Shown one piece after another: positions 34,522 through 43,988 of a stretch of DNA of 64,000 nucleotides (positions within the stretch are counted from its first letter, which is position 1; each line of letters begins with the position of its first letter). The notes under the pieces were generated by a model. It ran no database searches, had not been told where the DNA came from, and saw only the letters and a program-made list of their open reading frames with translations. Both the position numbers and the translations under genes were made by a program. Origin of the DNA: BM003 sp963699835 (lineage in GTDB: Bacteria > Pseudomonadota > Gammaproteobacteria > Steroidobacterales > BM003); NCBI GenBank assembly GCA_963699835.1, contig CAVOVJ010000010.1:103654-167653 (forward strand), written 5' to 3'.

Positions 34522-36834
34522 TTGGCTGCATCGACTGAATCAGGACCCGCGCTGCTCGGCGTATCGGTAAGGCGCGCGCTGCGAGAGGCCGCGCTATGGG
34601 TGTTCGGGGGGCTTGCCCTGATGCTGCTCGCGGCCTTGTTGTCCTACAGCGCCGACGATGGCGGGTTTGTCTCAACCGGCGGTGACGGCGATATCCGCAA
34701 CCTGATCGGACCGGTCGGGGCGTGGCTCGCGGATTTTCTGCTGGCGCTGTTTGGCCGCCCCGCCTACCTGTTCCCGCTGATGCTCGCCTATGCCGGCTGG
34801 CTGATGTTTCGGCCTCGCGCCGACGGGGAGACGCTGACCGGCAGCATGCTGGCGTTTCGCGGCACCGGTTTCGTGATCACGCTTGCAACGAGCTGCGGTC
34901 TCGCCACGCTGCATTTCGCGGCGGCCGGACTGCCGGAGACGGCGGGCGGCGTGCTGGGGCAACTCGTCGGCAACGGGCTGGCCAACGCGCTCAGTTTTCT
35001 CGGCGCAACGCTGCTGTTGCTGGCGTTATGGCTGGCCGGGGTGTCATTGTTCATCGGCATGTCCTGGCTTGCCGTGATGGATTACCTCGGCAAAGGCACG
35101 TTGTGGCTGGTTGGGCGTGGTTTGGACGCGCTACGTCAGGTGCGCGAAACGGTGATCTCGCGGCGGGCGAAAAAGGCGCGCGCAGAAGTCGTTGAAAAGG
35201 AGAAGAAACGTACGGCCAAGCGGAGCCGCCCCAGGATCGAACCGGTCATCGCATCGATCCAGACCAGCGAACGGGTCGAGAAAGAGCGCCAGGTGCCGTT
35301 GTTCGAGGCGCCGGAGAAGTCGGAACTGCCACCGCTCAATATCCTCGACGATCCACCCGAGAAAAAGGGCGGTTATTCCGAAGAGGCGCTGGAGGCAATG
35401 TCCCGCCTGGTGGAGTTGAAGCTGAAGGACTTCAATGTCGATGTCGAGGTCGTATCGGTCCATCCGGGTCCGGTAGTGACGCGGTTCGAGCTACAACCTG
35501 CCGCCGGGGTCAAGGTCAGCCAGATAAGCAATCTGTCGAAAGACATCGCACGGTCGCTATCGGCGATCAGCGTCAGGGTCGTCGAAGTGATCCCCGGCAA
35601 GTCCGTCGTCGGTCTGGAAATTCCCAATGAGGTCAGGGAACTGGTCACGCTTGGGGAAATTCTGCGTTCGCGCGAGTACGACAAGATGGCGTCGCCGCTG
35701 GCGTTGGCGCTGGGCAAGGATATCGGCGGGCTCTCGGTCGTGGCCGATCTGGCACGCATGCCGCATCTTCTGATCGCGGGCACAACCGGTTCCGGTAAGT
35801 CCGTCGCGATCAACGCGATGGTCCTGAGCCTGCTCTACAAGGCCACGCCGGAACACGTGCGGCTGATCATGATTGATCCGAAAATGCTTGAGCTGTCCGT
35901 CTATGAGGGTATTCCGCATCTGCTCGCGCCGGTCGTCACCGACATGAACGAGGCCGCCAACGCGCTGCGCTGGTGCGTGGCGGAGATGGAGCGGCGCTAT
36001 CGCCTGATGGCCGCGCTCGGTGTGCGTAACATCGGCGGCTACAACCGCAAAGTGCGCGATGCCAATGACAAGGGCGAACCGATTCCCGATCCGTTATTCG
36101 TGCCGCCCGAAGTGCTCGATCTGGATACCGTGATCGAGCCGCCAATTCTTCAGCCGCTGCCGTTCGTCGTTGTAATAATCGATGAACTGGCCGACATGAT
36201 GATGATCGTCGGCAAAAAGGTGGAGGAGCTGATCGCGCGCCTGGCGCAGAAAGCGCGTGCCTCTGGCATCCACATGATCGTAGCGACCCAGCGGCCATCG
36301 GTAGACGTCATCACCGGTCTGATCAAGGCGAACATTCCCACCCGAATCGCGTTCCAGGTCTCGGCAAAGGTCGACTCGCGGACCATTCTTGATCAGATCG
36401 GCGCGGAACATCTGTTGGGCCACGGCGACATGCTGTACCTGCCACCGGGCACGTCGTTGCCGGAACGGGTGCACGGTGCGTTTGTCTCCGATCAGGAAGT
36501 GCACCGGGTCGTTAAGCAACTGTTAAAGAACGGTCGCCCAGAATATATCGACGAGGTTCTTGAAGGGCCGGGCGTGCCGCTGCCAGGGCTGTCGCCGGCT
36601 GCCTCCGGAGAGCCGGCGAGCGTGGATGCCGAACAGGATCCGCTGTACGACGAGGCGGTGCGGATCGTGACCGAAACACGTAAGGCATCGATATCCGGGG
36701 TCCAGCGCCGGCTGAAGATTGGATACAACCGCGCTGCGCGGATGGTCGAGACGATGGAGGAGGCGGGTATCGTCGGATCGCTGCAGTCCAACGGTTCGCG
36801 TGAAGTTCTCGCACCGCCGCCGCCAGAGGATTGA
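34522..36834 (+). CDS. ftsK: DNA translocase FtsK
   Basis: 770 residues from TTG 34522 (AGGG upstream; no in-frame ATG nearby). Four N-terminal membrane segments anchor it at the septum, a short Lys/Arg-rich linker follows, and the RecA-like motor has Walker A AGTTGSGKSVAINAMV and the Walker B region VVVIIDELADMMM. The C-terminal gamma winged helix (SISGVQRRLKIGYNRAARMV) would read KOPS orienting sequences and activate XerCD. The linker is much shorter than in E. coli, as in many non-enteric bacteria. It is followed closely by lolA. Confidence 0.97.
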   Translation: MAASTESGPALLGVSVRRALREAALWVFGGLALMLLAALLSYSADDGGFVSTGGDGDIRNLIGPVGAWLADFLLALFGRPAYLFPLMLAYAGWLMFRPRADGETLTGSMLAFRGTGFVITLATSCGLATLHFAAAGLPETAGGVLGQLVGNGLANALSFLGATLLLLALWLAGVSLFIGMSWLAVMDYLGKGTLWLVGRGLDALRQVRETVISRRAKKARAEVVEKEKKRTAKRSRPRIEPVIASIQTSERVEKERQVPLFEAPEKSELPPLNILDDPPEKKGGYSEEALEAMSRLVELKLKDFNVDVEVVSVHPGPVVTRFELQPAAGVKVSQISNLSKDIARSLSAISVRVVEVIPGKSVVGLEIPNEVRELVTLGEILRSREYDKMASPLALALGKDIGGLSVVADLARMPHLLIAGTTGSGKSVAINAMVLSLLYKATPEHVRLIMIDPKMLELSVYEGIPHLLAPVVTDMNEAANALRWCVAEMERRYRLMAALGVRNIGGYNRKVRDANDKGEPIPDPLFVPPEVLDLDTVIEPPILQPLPFVVVIIDELADMMMIVGKKVEELIARLAQKARASGIHMIVATQRPSVDVITGLIKANIPTRIAFQVSAKVDSRTILDQIGAEHLLGHGDMLYLPPGTSLPERVHGAFVSDQEVHRVVKQLLKNGRPEYIDEVLEGPGVPLPGLSPAASGEPASVDAEQDPLYDEAVRIVTETRKASISGVQRRLKIGYNRAARMVETMEEAGIVGSLQSNGSREVLAPPPPED

Positions 36835-36848
36835 CGAACGGTTACTGT

Positions 36849-37502
36849 ATGCATTCGATTGTGAAAAAAATGTCGTTGCTTGTGACTTTGCTGACTATGC
36901 TGCCGGGCATGGCTGCGGCGCAGGATATCGACCCGGAGCCCGGGTACGCACGGGTACGGGCGCTGACAACGGGGCTCGACTCGATGACTGCACAGTTCCA
37001 TCAGCAATTGCTGGATGCGGACGGGCAGTTGATTCAGGAAGGGCGCGGCACGTTAAGTATCCAGCGCCCGGATCGCTTCCGCTGGCAGTACGCCGAACCC
37101 TACGAACAACTGGTTCTCGGTGACGGCGAGCGACTATGGTCCTACGACGCCGATCTGGAGCAGGCGGTGGTGCGCGGCTACGATGACGTACTGGAAGCGT
37201 CGCCTGCGATGTTGCTGAGCGGCGCGCGGGATGTCGCGGAACTCTACGAGGTCGCCGCGTTGCGCAATGAACAGGGCCTCGAGTGGGTCGTGCTAGCGCC
37301 GCGTGCGCGCGAAACCGACTTCAAGTTTCTCGGTCTTGGCTTCGCCGGAGACGAATTGCGGCGGATGGATCTGATTGACAGTCTCGATCAGCTGACCCGA
37401 ATCGAGTTGTCCGAGGTGAAAAGAAACCCGCCGCTGGACAGCTCGGTATTTGCATTCGACCCGCCCGCCGGCGTCGACGTGATCGAGTCGACGGATCCCT
37501 GA
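36849..37502 (+). CDS. lolA: LolA, periplasmic lipoprotein carrier
   Basis: 217 residues from ATG 36849, with a signal peptide ending near PGMAAAQD. The mature protein follows LolA: LDSMTAQFHQQLLDADGQLI, RPDRFRWQYAEPYEQLVLGD, LWSYDADLEQAVVR and the C-terminal PPAGVDVI. It shuttles lipoproteins from LolCDE to LolB across the periplasm; the OprI-like protein encoded at 7.3 kb would be one client. A TTG at 36831 overlapping the ftsK stop is a less likely start because it would put extra residues before the signal peptide. Confidence 0.94.
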   Translation: MHSIVKKMSLLVTLLTMLPGMAAAQDIDPEPGYARVRALTTGLDSMTAQFHQQLLDADGQLIQEGRGTLSIQRPDRFRWQYAEPYEQLVLGDGERLWSYDADLEQAVVRGYDDVLEASPAMLLSGARDVAELYEVAALRNEQGLEWVVLAPRARETDFKFLGLGFAGDELRRMDLIDSLDQLTRIELSEVKRNPPLDSSVFAFDPPAGVDVIESTDP

Positions 37503-37503
37503 C

Positions 37504-37890
37504 GTGCTGCCATTGCGCTGGGGCGGTTGGTGGCTCGTGGGCGGCTGGATCCTGGTCCTCCTTGTAATCGTTCTCAGCGTGATACCTGGCGCTGCGGAGC
37601 TGCGCATGAGCCTGTCGGACAAGACCGGGCATATTCTGGCCTACCTGGTCCTGACGGTGTGGTTTGCCGGGGTGTATACGAGGGCCCGATATCCATGGAT
37701 CGTGGTCGGTTTGATTCTTCTCGGTGGCGGGCTGGAAATGGTGCAAGGGCGGCTGCTTCACCGCAGCGCTGAGTTTGCCGATCTGATGGCAAATTGTATC
37801 GGCATCTCGGTGGGTATCGTCCTGTCGCTGATTTTCCTCGGTGGCTGGTGTCTGCGGATAGAGCGGCTGGTCGGAGCCGGCCGTAAATAG
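37504..37890 (+). CDS. VanZ-like membrane protein
   Basis: 128 residues, start GTG two bases after the lolA stop. Three to four membrane segments (LVGGWILVLLVIVLSVIPG, VWFAGVYTRARYPWIVVGLI, CIGISVGIVLSLIFLGG). DKTGHILAYLVLTVWF and the segment EMVQGRLLHRSAEFADLMAN match the VanZ-like pattern of a conserved (D/E)K..H...Y motif and FE..Q...R..d..D. Function unknown. Insertion between lolA and rarA departs from the Pseudomonas order I recall. Confidence 0.8.
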   Translation: MLPLRWGGWWLVGGWILVLLVIVLSVIPGAAELRMSLSDKTGHILAYLVLTVWFAGVYTRARYPWIVVGLILLGGGLEMVQGRLLHRSAEFADLMANCIGISVGIVLSLIFLGGWCLRIERLVGAGRK

Positions 37891-37902
37891 GCGGGCCGGG
37901 AT

Positions 37903-39288
37903 ATGGCAGACGATCGCGCACAGGGGAATCTGGATATCGGTTCCGGGGCTTCCGCCACAGCGAAAGCCGTTGCTTTCAGGCCGCTGGCGGATCGAATGCG
38001 TCCGCGCGGCATCGACGAGTTTTTCGGGCAGTCACATCTGCTCGGGGGCGGCAAGCCGCTGCGGCGAATGGTGGAAGAGGGCAGGCTGCATTCGGCGATC
38101 CTGTGGGGGCCGCCCGGGACCGGCAAAACGACCCTCGCGCGCCTGATCGCGGCGGCGGCCGACGCTCATTTTATTTCACTTTCTGCGGTGATGGCCGGAG
38201 TCAAGGATGTCAGGGCGGCGGTGGCCGAGGCGAACGACGTGCGCGATCAACGCGGCAAGGCGACGTTGTTGTTTCTGGATGAGGTGCACCGATTCAACAA
38301 ATCGCAGCAGGACGCGTTCCTGCCGTATGTCGAGGATGGCACGCTGACGTTTATCGGCGCGACCACCGAGAATCCGTCATTCGAGCTTAACAACGCGCTG
38401 CTGTCGCGTGCGCGAGTCTATGTGCTGCGTTCGCTGGCGACGGATGTGCTACGCGACATCCTTTCTGCCGCGCTACAAAGCGTTGAGCGTGGCCTGGGCG
38501 GGGAGGTCCGGATTCGCGACGATCTTATCGATCGGATTGCGCAGGCGGCCGATGGTGACGCCCGGCGTTCGTTAAATCTGCTCGAGCTCGCGGCGGATCT
38601 CGCCGAGGATCGGGGTGATGGACGCGTCATTTCCGAGACCGTGGTCGCGGAGGTCGTGAGCGGGGGTTACCGCCGCTTCGACAAGCAGGGCGACGACTTT
38701 TATGACCAGATTTCGGCGCTGCACAAGGCGGTCCGGGGAACCGATCCCGATGCCGCTTTGTACTGGCTGTGCCGCATGCTCGATGGAGGTTGCGATCCTC
38801 GTTATGTGGTGCGCCGCGTCTTAAGAATGGCCAGCGAAGATATCGGCAATGCGGATCCGCGCGCACTCCGCATCAGTCTCGATGCCGCTGAGGTCTACGA
38901 ACGTCTCGGCAGTCCCGAAGGCGAACTCGCGATAGCCCAGGCAGTCGTGTTCCTTGCCTGCGCGGCTAAGAGCAATGCGGTTTACACGGCTTTTGGCGCC
39001 GCGCAGTCGGACGCTGCCGAATTCGGCTCGCTGGGAGTGCCCATGCATTTGCGCAACGCGCCGACCCGGCTGATGAAAGAGCTTGGCCACGGCAAGGGTT
39101 ATCGCTACGCGCACGACGAACCCGACGGCGTCGTCCATGGCGAGCAGTACTTCCCCGACGAGATGGGACCGCGTTCGTATTATCATCCCGTCGCCCGCGG
39201 ACTCGAGACGAAAATTGGCGAAAAACTCGATGCATTGCGCCGCGATGTCAGGCAACGGGGTTCCGGCGAGGACCCGGACAGTCGATAA
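37903..39288 (+). CDS. rarA: Replication-associated recombination protein RarA (MgsA)
   Basis: 461 residues. AAA+ ATPase with RPRGIDEFFGQSHLLGGGKP, Walker A GPPGTGKTTLARLIA, Walker B TLLFLDEVHRFNKSQQDAFL, sensor IGATTENPSFE and the C-terminal tetramerisation region (GYRYAHDEPDG). It acts at stalled replication forks with SSB. The order lolA-(vanZ)-rarA-serS is conserved in Gammaproteobacteria and supports an operon; serS starts 36 bases after the stop. Confidence 0.96.
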   Translation: MADDRAQGNLDIGSGASATAKAVAFRPLADRMRPRGIDEFFGQSHLLGGGKPLRRMVEEGRLHSAILWGPPGTGKTTLARLIAAAADAHFISLSAVMAGVKDVRAAVAEANDVRDQRGKATLLFLDEVHRFNKSQQDAFLPYVEDGTLTFIGATTENPSFELNNALLSRARVYVLRSLATDVLRDILSAALQSVERGLGGEVRIRDDLIDRIAQAADGDARRSLNLLELAADLAEDRGDGRVISETVVAEVVSGGYRRFDKQGDDFYDQISALHKAVRGTDPDAALYWLCRMLDGGCDPRYVVRRVLRMASEDIGNADPRALRISLDAAEVYERLGSPEGELAIAQAVVFLACAAKSNAVYTAFGAAQSDAAEFGSLGVPMHLRNAPTRLMKELGHGKGYRYAHDEPDGVVHGEQYFPDEMGPRSYYHPVARGLETKIGEKLDALRRDVRQRGSGEDPDSR

Positions 39289-39323
39289 TCGGTCCTTGCC
39301 GATCAACCAGTCAGGGGTAACCC

Positions 39324-40601
39324 ATGCTCGATCCCAAGCTTTTGCGATCCGATATCGACCGGGTCGCGGCGAATCTCGCACGCCGCGGTGTGCGGCTGAA
39401 TGTCGGGGAGATCAATGCGCTGGAGGCGCAGCGCAAAGCCGTACAAGTCAAGGTGGAAGCGTTGCGACAGGAGCGCAACACACGGTCTAAGAACATCGGC
39501 AAGGCCAAGGCGAGCGGTGAAGACATTGCGCCGCTGCTGGACGAGGTCGCGGATCTAGGGGAGCAACTGAAATCCGCCGAGCAGGAACTGACGGATAACC
39601 AGGCGGCGCTACAGACGCTGCAGAGCGGCTTGCCCAATCTTCTCGATGAGAGTGTGCCGGACGGTGAGGATGAAGAGGCTAACGTCGAGGTGCGGCGCTG
39701 GGGCGACCCGGCCGTAATGGATTTCGTTCCGCTCGATCATGTCGATCTTGGTACCCGGCTCAGTCTGCTCGATTTCGAGGCCGCGGCCAAACTTTCCGGC
39801 AGCCGATTCGCGGTGATGCGGGGCGCAGTTGCGCGGCTGCATCGCGCGCTGATTCAGTTCATGCTCGACACGCACACGTCAGAACATGGCTACCAGGAGA
39901 TCTACGCCCCTTACCTGGTCAATCGGGAGACGCTGACCGGCACCGGTCAGCTGCCAAAATTTGCGGCCGATCTGTTTGCGCTCGAAGGCGAGCGCGAGCT
40001 CTTCCTGATTCCGACCGCCGAGGTGCCGGTGACCAACCTGGTGCGCGGCGAAATTCTCGACGCCGGTGTTTTGCCGCTGCGGATGACCGCACACACCCCG
40101 TGTTTCAGATCCGAGGCGGGCTCACACGGCAAGGACACACGCGGCATGATCCGCCAGCACCAGTTTGAAAAAGTCGAGCTGGTCCAGATCGTCAGGCCGG
40201 AGGATTCTTTTGCTGCGCTCGAGGAACTCACCGGGCATGCGGAAACGATTCTGCAGCGCCTTGAGTTGCCGTATCGCGTCATCGTGTTGTGCTCTGGCGA
40301 TACCGGTTTTGGCGCGGCCAAGACCTACGACATCGAGGTATGGATTCCGTCGCAACAGCGTTACCGCGAGATTTCGTCATGCAGCAATTGCACCGATTTC
40401 CAGGCGCGGCGGATGCAGGCGCGTTGGCGCAATCCCGATACCGGCAAACCGGAACTGGTGCATACGTTGAACGGATCGGGCGTTGCCGCCGGCAGGGCGT
40501 TGATCGCGGTGCTCGAAAACTACCAGAATGCCGATGGCAGCATCCGTGTACCTCAGGTATTGCGCCCCTACATGGGTGGGCTTGAAACGATCGAAGCTTG
40601 A
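39324..40601 (+). CDS. serS: Serine--tRNA ligase
   Basis: 425 residues. An N-terminal coiled-coil tRNA-binding arm (about residues 25-105), then the class II core with motif 2 (CFRSEAGSHGKDTRGMIRQ) and motif 3 (NGSGVAAGRALIAVLENYQ). It charges tRNA-Ser, including the tRNA-Ser(TGA) encoded 1 kb downstream. The gene ends before a strong terminator at 40665-40690. Confidence 0.97.
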   Translation: MLDPKLLRSDIDRVAANLARRGVRLNVGEINALEAQRKAVQVKVEALRQERNTRSKNIGKAKASGEDIAPLLDEVADLGEQLKSAEQELTDNQAALQTLQSGLPNLLDESVPDGEDEEANVEVRRWGDPAVMDFVPLDHVDLGTRLSLLDFEAAAKLSGSRFAVMRGAVARLHRALIQFMLDTHTSEHGYQEIYAPYLVNRETLTGTGQLPKFAADLFALEGERELFLIPTAEVPVTNLVRGEILDAGVLPLRMTAHTPCFRSEAGSHGKDTRGMIRQHQFEKVELVQIVRPEDSFAALEELTGHAETILQRLELPYRVIVLCSGDTGFGAAKTYDIEVWIPSQQRYREISSCSNCTDFQARRMQARWRNPDTGKPELVHTLNGSGVAAGRALIAVLENYQNADGSIRVPQVLRPYMGGLETIEA

Positions 40602-40664
40602 ACCGCCCCGGCCACTACTCGCAGCCCTGGTCGGCCCGGTTCGCCGTGCGAATCGCAGCGAAAA

Positions 40665-40690
40665 AAAAGCCCCGCTCAAGCGGGGCTTTT
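40665..40690. terminator. Terminator between serS and the BI-1 gene
   Basis: AAAAGCCCCGC (40665-40675), TCAA loop, GCGGGGCTTTT (40680-40690). A-run and T-run on opposite sides make it effective for both convergent genes. Confidence 0.9.
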
Positions 40691-40709
40691 CTCGTTTTGG
40701 GGTTTGCGG

Positions 40710-41393
40710 CTACTCGTCGCCCATTACGCCCAGTAGGTGTAGCAGACTGGTGAACAGGTTGTATATCGACACAAACAACGTCACGGTCGCCATTATGTAG
40801 TTGGTCTCTCCGCCACGGACGATCTCGCTGGTCTGGAACAGGATCAATCCTCCCATTGCCAGCACAAACATGCCGGAGACGGCCAGCGACAGGGCCGGCA
40901 TGTTGAAAAAGATCGCGATCAGTCCAAGCAGGAACGCGCCGAGAATGCCGATCGTCAGAAAGCCGCCCATGAAGCTGAAATCGCGGCCGCTTTTTATGGC
41001 ATAGGCGCTGAGGCCGACAAAAGTGGCGCCGGTGATGCCGAAAGCCATCATCACCACCTGGCCACCGTTTGGCAGGAATTTCAGATAGGCGCTAATGATC
41101 GGACCGAGCGTTAGCCCCATAAATCCGGTCAGCGCGAAAATGCAAACGATTCCCATAGCACTGTTGCGGAATTTCGAAGTCAGGAACAACAGTCCGAAAT
41201 AGCCGACCAGTGTGATCACAAGACCGGGATGGGGCAGATTGAGCGCCATCGAGGCACCGGCCGTCAGCGCCGAAAAAATCAATGTCGCCGCGAGCAACAT
41301 ATAGGTGTTGCGCAGGACCTTGTTTGTGCTTAGCGCAGACTCCGTAGCGGCGGTAGTGGTTGCCGTTGCGTAGCGGGTGCGAACTGGTTCCAT
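40710..41393 (-). CDS. Bax inhibitor-1/YccA family membrane protein
   Basis: 227 residues from ATG 41393, which has GGAGGA upstream (an in-frame ATG at 41417 lacks one). Seven hydrophobic segments follow an N-terminal Thr/Ala-rich region. The family features GFMGLTLGPIISAYL and the C-terminal SIYNLFTSLLHLLGVMG with acidic end are visible. YccA modulates FtsH proteolysis in E. coli; other members may be calcium or proton channels. A homologue occupies the same position after serS in Pseudomonas. Confidence 0.92.
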   Translation of the reverse strand: MEPVRTRYATATTTAATESALSTNKVLRNTYMLLAATLIFSALTAGASMALNLPHPGLVITLVGYFGLLFLTSKFRNSAMGIVCIFALTGFMGLTLGPIISAYLKFLPNGGQVVMMAFGITGATFVGLSAYAIKSGRDFSFMGGFLTIGILGAFLLGLIAIFFNMPALSLAVSGMFVLAMGGLILFQTSEIVRGGETNYIMATVTLFVSIYNLFTSLLHLLGVMGDE

Positions 41394-41606
41394 CGATTCG
41401 TTCCTCCAGGAAATCAACAGGCCGGCATTAGCGCCGACCCTGAATACAGACTTAATATACGGGCCGCGGTTCCAAATTCAAGGTGCCCTTGCGTCTGCCG
41501 CACAGCGCAGTCAGAATCGCGGCCCGAGTGTATACGGAATAACGAAGGCGCGTAGCCATAGTTAAACTAATTTATTAAGTAAAAATAATAAATAACTGAA
41601 ATATAA

Positions 41607-41697
41607 GGAGAGGTGGCAGAGCGGTTGAATGCACCGGTCTTGAAAACCGGCATCGGGTAACTCCCGATCGAGGGTTCGAATCCCTCCCTCTCCGCCA
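41607..41697 (+). tRNA. tRNA-Ser(TGA)
   Basis: A 91-nt class II tRNA with encoded CCA: acceptor stem GGAGAGG (41607-41613) pairs with CCTCTCC (41687-41693), discriminator G, long variable arm, T-loop GGTTCGAATCC, anticodon TGA at 41641-41643 flanked by CT and AA. Its 3' end is reused as the attachment core of the accessory region that follows. Confidence 0.97.
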
Positions 41698-41707
41698 AAT
41701 CAAGGGC
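41679..41707 (+). repeat. Direct repeat copy 1 (3' end of tRNA-Ser, attachment core)
   Basis: The last 19 bases of the tRNA plus 10 downstream (to CAAGGGC) recur exactly 170 bases further at 41849-41877. The overlapping segment 41672-41698 recurs as 27 identical bases at 44944-44970. Repeated tRNA 3' ends are the normal footprint of tyrosine-recombinase islands. Confidence 0.85.
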
Positions 41708-41727
41708 CCCGAAGGGGCCTTTGTTGT
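41702..41727 (+). terminator. Terminator of tRNA-Ser
   Basis: AAGGGCCCC / GGGGCCTT hairpin with GAA loop at 41702-41721, followed by TTGTTGT. Confidence 0.75.
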
Positions 41728-41848
41728 ATTCGTAACAGGGATTCGAACCCGAGAAAAATAGACAATCGGGGTTCGATTCGGGTCCAGCAGGCGGCGCGCG
41801 GAGCGCGATGGCTGATGGGGAGAACGGGGAGGCGCGCAGCGCCGACTC

Positions 41849-41877
41849 AATCCCTCCCTCTCCGCCAAATCAAGGGC
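41849..41877 (+). repeat. Direct repeat copy 2 of the tRNA-Ser 3' end
   Basis: 29 bases identical to 41679-41707, without the rest of the tRNA. The 120 bases before it contain GC-rich filler with two imperfect T-arm-like strings, suggesting an earlier, largely deleted insertion. Confidence 0.85.
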
Positions 41878-41905
41878 GGTGCATTCTGATCACATGGTTT
41901 ACACC

Positions 41906-42110
41906 TTATTCCGGACACATGGTTGACACTTTGTCCGGTTCGAACGGATTGGGGCCGGGTTCTACCCGGCCTCTTTCGTTGTCGAAGTAGCCTAGATCAT
42001 AGTCCAGGAAGCTGACCTGCCACAGCTGGTCGTCGACCTCACGGACGCCAACGATCTGGCCGGCGAAGCGGATAGGTCGTATAAGCGGCCTTATGTTAGC
42101 GCGGGCTCGG
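41906..42110 (-). pseudogene. C-terminal remnant of an IS481-like/rve transposase
   Basis: The end of this minus-strand frame, FAGQIVGVREVDDQLWQVSF followed by DYDLGYFDNERGRVEP and NPFE, matches the conserved C-terminus of an integrase-core transposase family that I recall as IS481-type. The DDE core upstream is missing; the rest of the frame to 42250 is unrelated Arg/Pro-rich shadow sequence. CCGGACA strings near 41920-41940 may be remains of the element end. Confidence 0.6.
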
Positions 42111-42309
42111 TCGAGGCGGGCTGAAATCGGGGGCTGCTGGGAGGTCGAGGGCCGCGAACCTGGGCGGAGCCGCCGGCGGCAGCGTCGTTCGGCGACCGTG
42201 AATGCTGGCTGTGGCGCCGGAAATGTCGGCAGTCCAGGCCGTTGAGTCAAAACGTCCCCGTCCGGGGGCGGTGCCCGGGGGCCGAGGAGCGGGTGCCGCA
42301 GGGCGGTTC

Positions 42310-43797
42310 AGATCAGCCGCGGGCGCTCAGGTGGCGCGCGGCTCGGATGCGCGGGATCGACGGCACCGGGCGTCGCGGCCGAGGTGCGCGAGGATCCGGT
42401 CGATGACCGCCGGTGCCTCGATGCTGGCGATGACGCGCAACCGCCGCCGCATTGCCGGCAGGTCTCGATGTCGATGGCGAACACGCGCTTGAGGCGTTGC
42501 GCCCAGGTGAGGCGCCGTTGGCGGTCGGTGGCCGATGGCTCGGCGCGCTGGCTGGCCTGGGCGGCAGCGGCGGCGCGTGTCCCGGGCACGATCCGGGCCC
42601 GGTCGGGGCTCGCCGGCGCGAACACGCCGTGGTAGCGGGTCAGGTGCGCGCGGGGCTTCGGCACCAGCGCGGCGAGCGCGCGGCGATGAAATCCTCGGGC
42701 TCGAAGATCACGTGCGTGGTGCCGTCGCGATACGGCGTCTTCAGCGTGTAGCGCACGTGCCCGCTGCCGGTCAGCGCCAGCCGCTCGGTGGCGACCGGCG
42801 GTCCTGAGACGTAGCGCGCCAGGCGCTCGAGCTTGTCACGTTGCGAGGCCTTCGCGGCGATGCCAGCGTGCAGGGAGAAGCCGGAGCTTTCGGCCACCTC
42901 CCGGCGCGGCGCGTCGGGTTCGGCCGGCAGCGTTTGCAGCGTGAAGACCTTCTGGCCCTCTCGCGGGCCCGTCGCGATCCGGTAGGTGATCGAACGCCCG
43001 AGCAGGCCGTGGATCGGCGGCTCCTCGGCCGGGTCGAAGGCGAGATACGCGTTCTCGATGTCGCGCGTGATGAGCCCCGCGCGCTCGAGGGAGCGGCCGA
43101 TCCGTTCGGCGATCCGCTGCACCAGCCGCTGGAGCTCCCCGGCACTCGGGGCCGGGAGCGGATACGAACACGAGACGGTCCTTCACCGCCCCGGCGATAC
43201 ACGCCGTCGAGCACGAGCAGGTGGAAGTGCACATTGAGATTGAGCGCACTGCCGAAGCGCTGTATCAGGGTCACGGCGCCCGTCGCCGCGCTCGCGCGGG
43301 TCAGGCCGGCTTTGCGGATCAGGTGGCCGGAAATCGCCCGGTAGACGATGCCGAGTACCTGCGTGACGACCTCGGGCCGTGTCGCCAGCAGGTAGCGCAG
43401 CGCGAAGGGCAGCGACAGCACCCACTGGCGAATGGGCTGCTGCTGGCAAGACCTCGTCCACGAGGAATGCCGCCGTCTCGGCCATCCGCCGCGCGCCGCA
43501 GCTCGGGCAGAACCCGCGGCGCTTGCAGGAGAATGCCACGAGCTTCTCGGCCTGGCAGGCGTCGCACTTGACCCGCAGAAAGCCGTGCTCGAGCAGGCCG
43601 CACTTGAGATAGGCCTCGAACTCGTCTTCCACGTAGCGGGGCAGCGCCCGGCCCTCGGCAGCCCGGCGATCCCGGAAGGCCGGATAGTGCTGGGCCACGA
43701 GCTGGTAGAGCAGCGTCGCCTCGGGCCGGTGGCGCGAGTACCCCGGCGGGGCGATGAAATCCTTCGCCTGCGCAATGTCGCGGTCCGGCGCGCCCAT
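42310..43797 (-). pseudogene. IS91-family transposase, frameshifted
   Basis: Pieces in three frames form one IS91/IS801-type transposase. N-terminus MGAPDRDIAQAK with zinc-binding CDACQAEKLVAFSCKRRGFC and PSCGARR; then (next frame) PIRQWVLSLPFALRYLLATR and the relaxase-like HFHLLVLDGVY; then AERIGRSLERAGLITRDIEN and TYRIATGPREGQKVF in a third frame; and finally a C-terminal CRQCGGG. At least three frame changes make it inactive. IS91 elements move by rolling circle without target duplication. It lies inside the tRNA-Ser repeat interval. Confidence 0.8.
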
Positions 43798-43988
43798 GCC
43801 GTGCTTCCCTGCACTGCCTCGACAGGGTGAGGGTAGAGCTCAGTCATGGCCATTGGGCAGGCGCCAATGTTGATGAAGGTCACTGATTTGTGGTTGTCGG
43901 TGGTAACAACGCAGGGCAGCATGCACAGGAGACTATTGAGGAATCTCCTCGCAGCACCAACAGACCTTCGCTGACGTAATCGGTTCGT

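Noticed and set aside
42771..43922. 383-codon minus-strand frame reaching upstream of the IS91 transposase
   Set aside because: Only its middle part is transposase; the rest is out-of-frame translation of the same gene, so the locus is treated as one frameshifted pseudogene.
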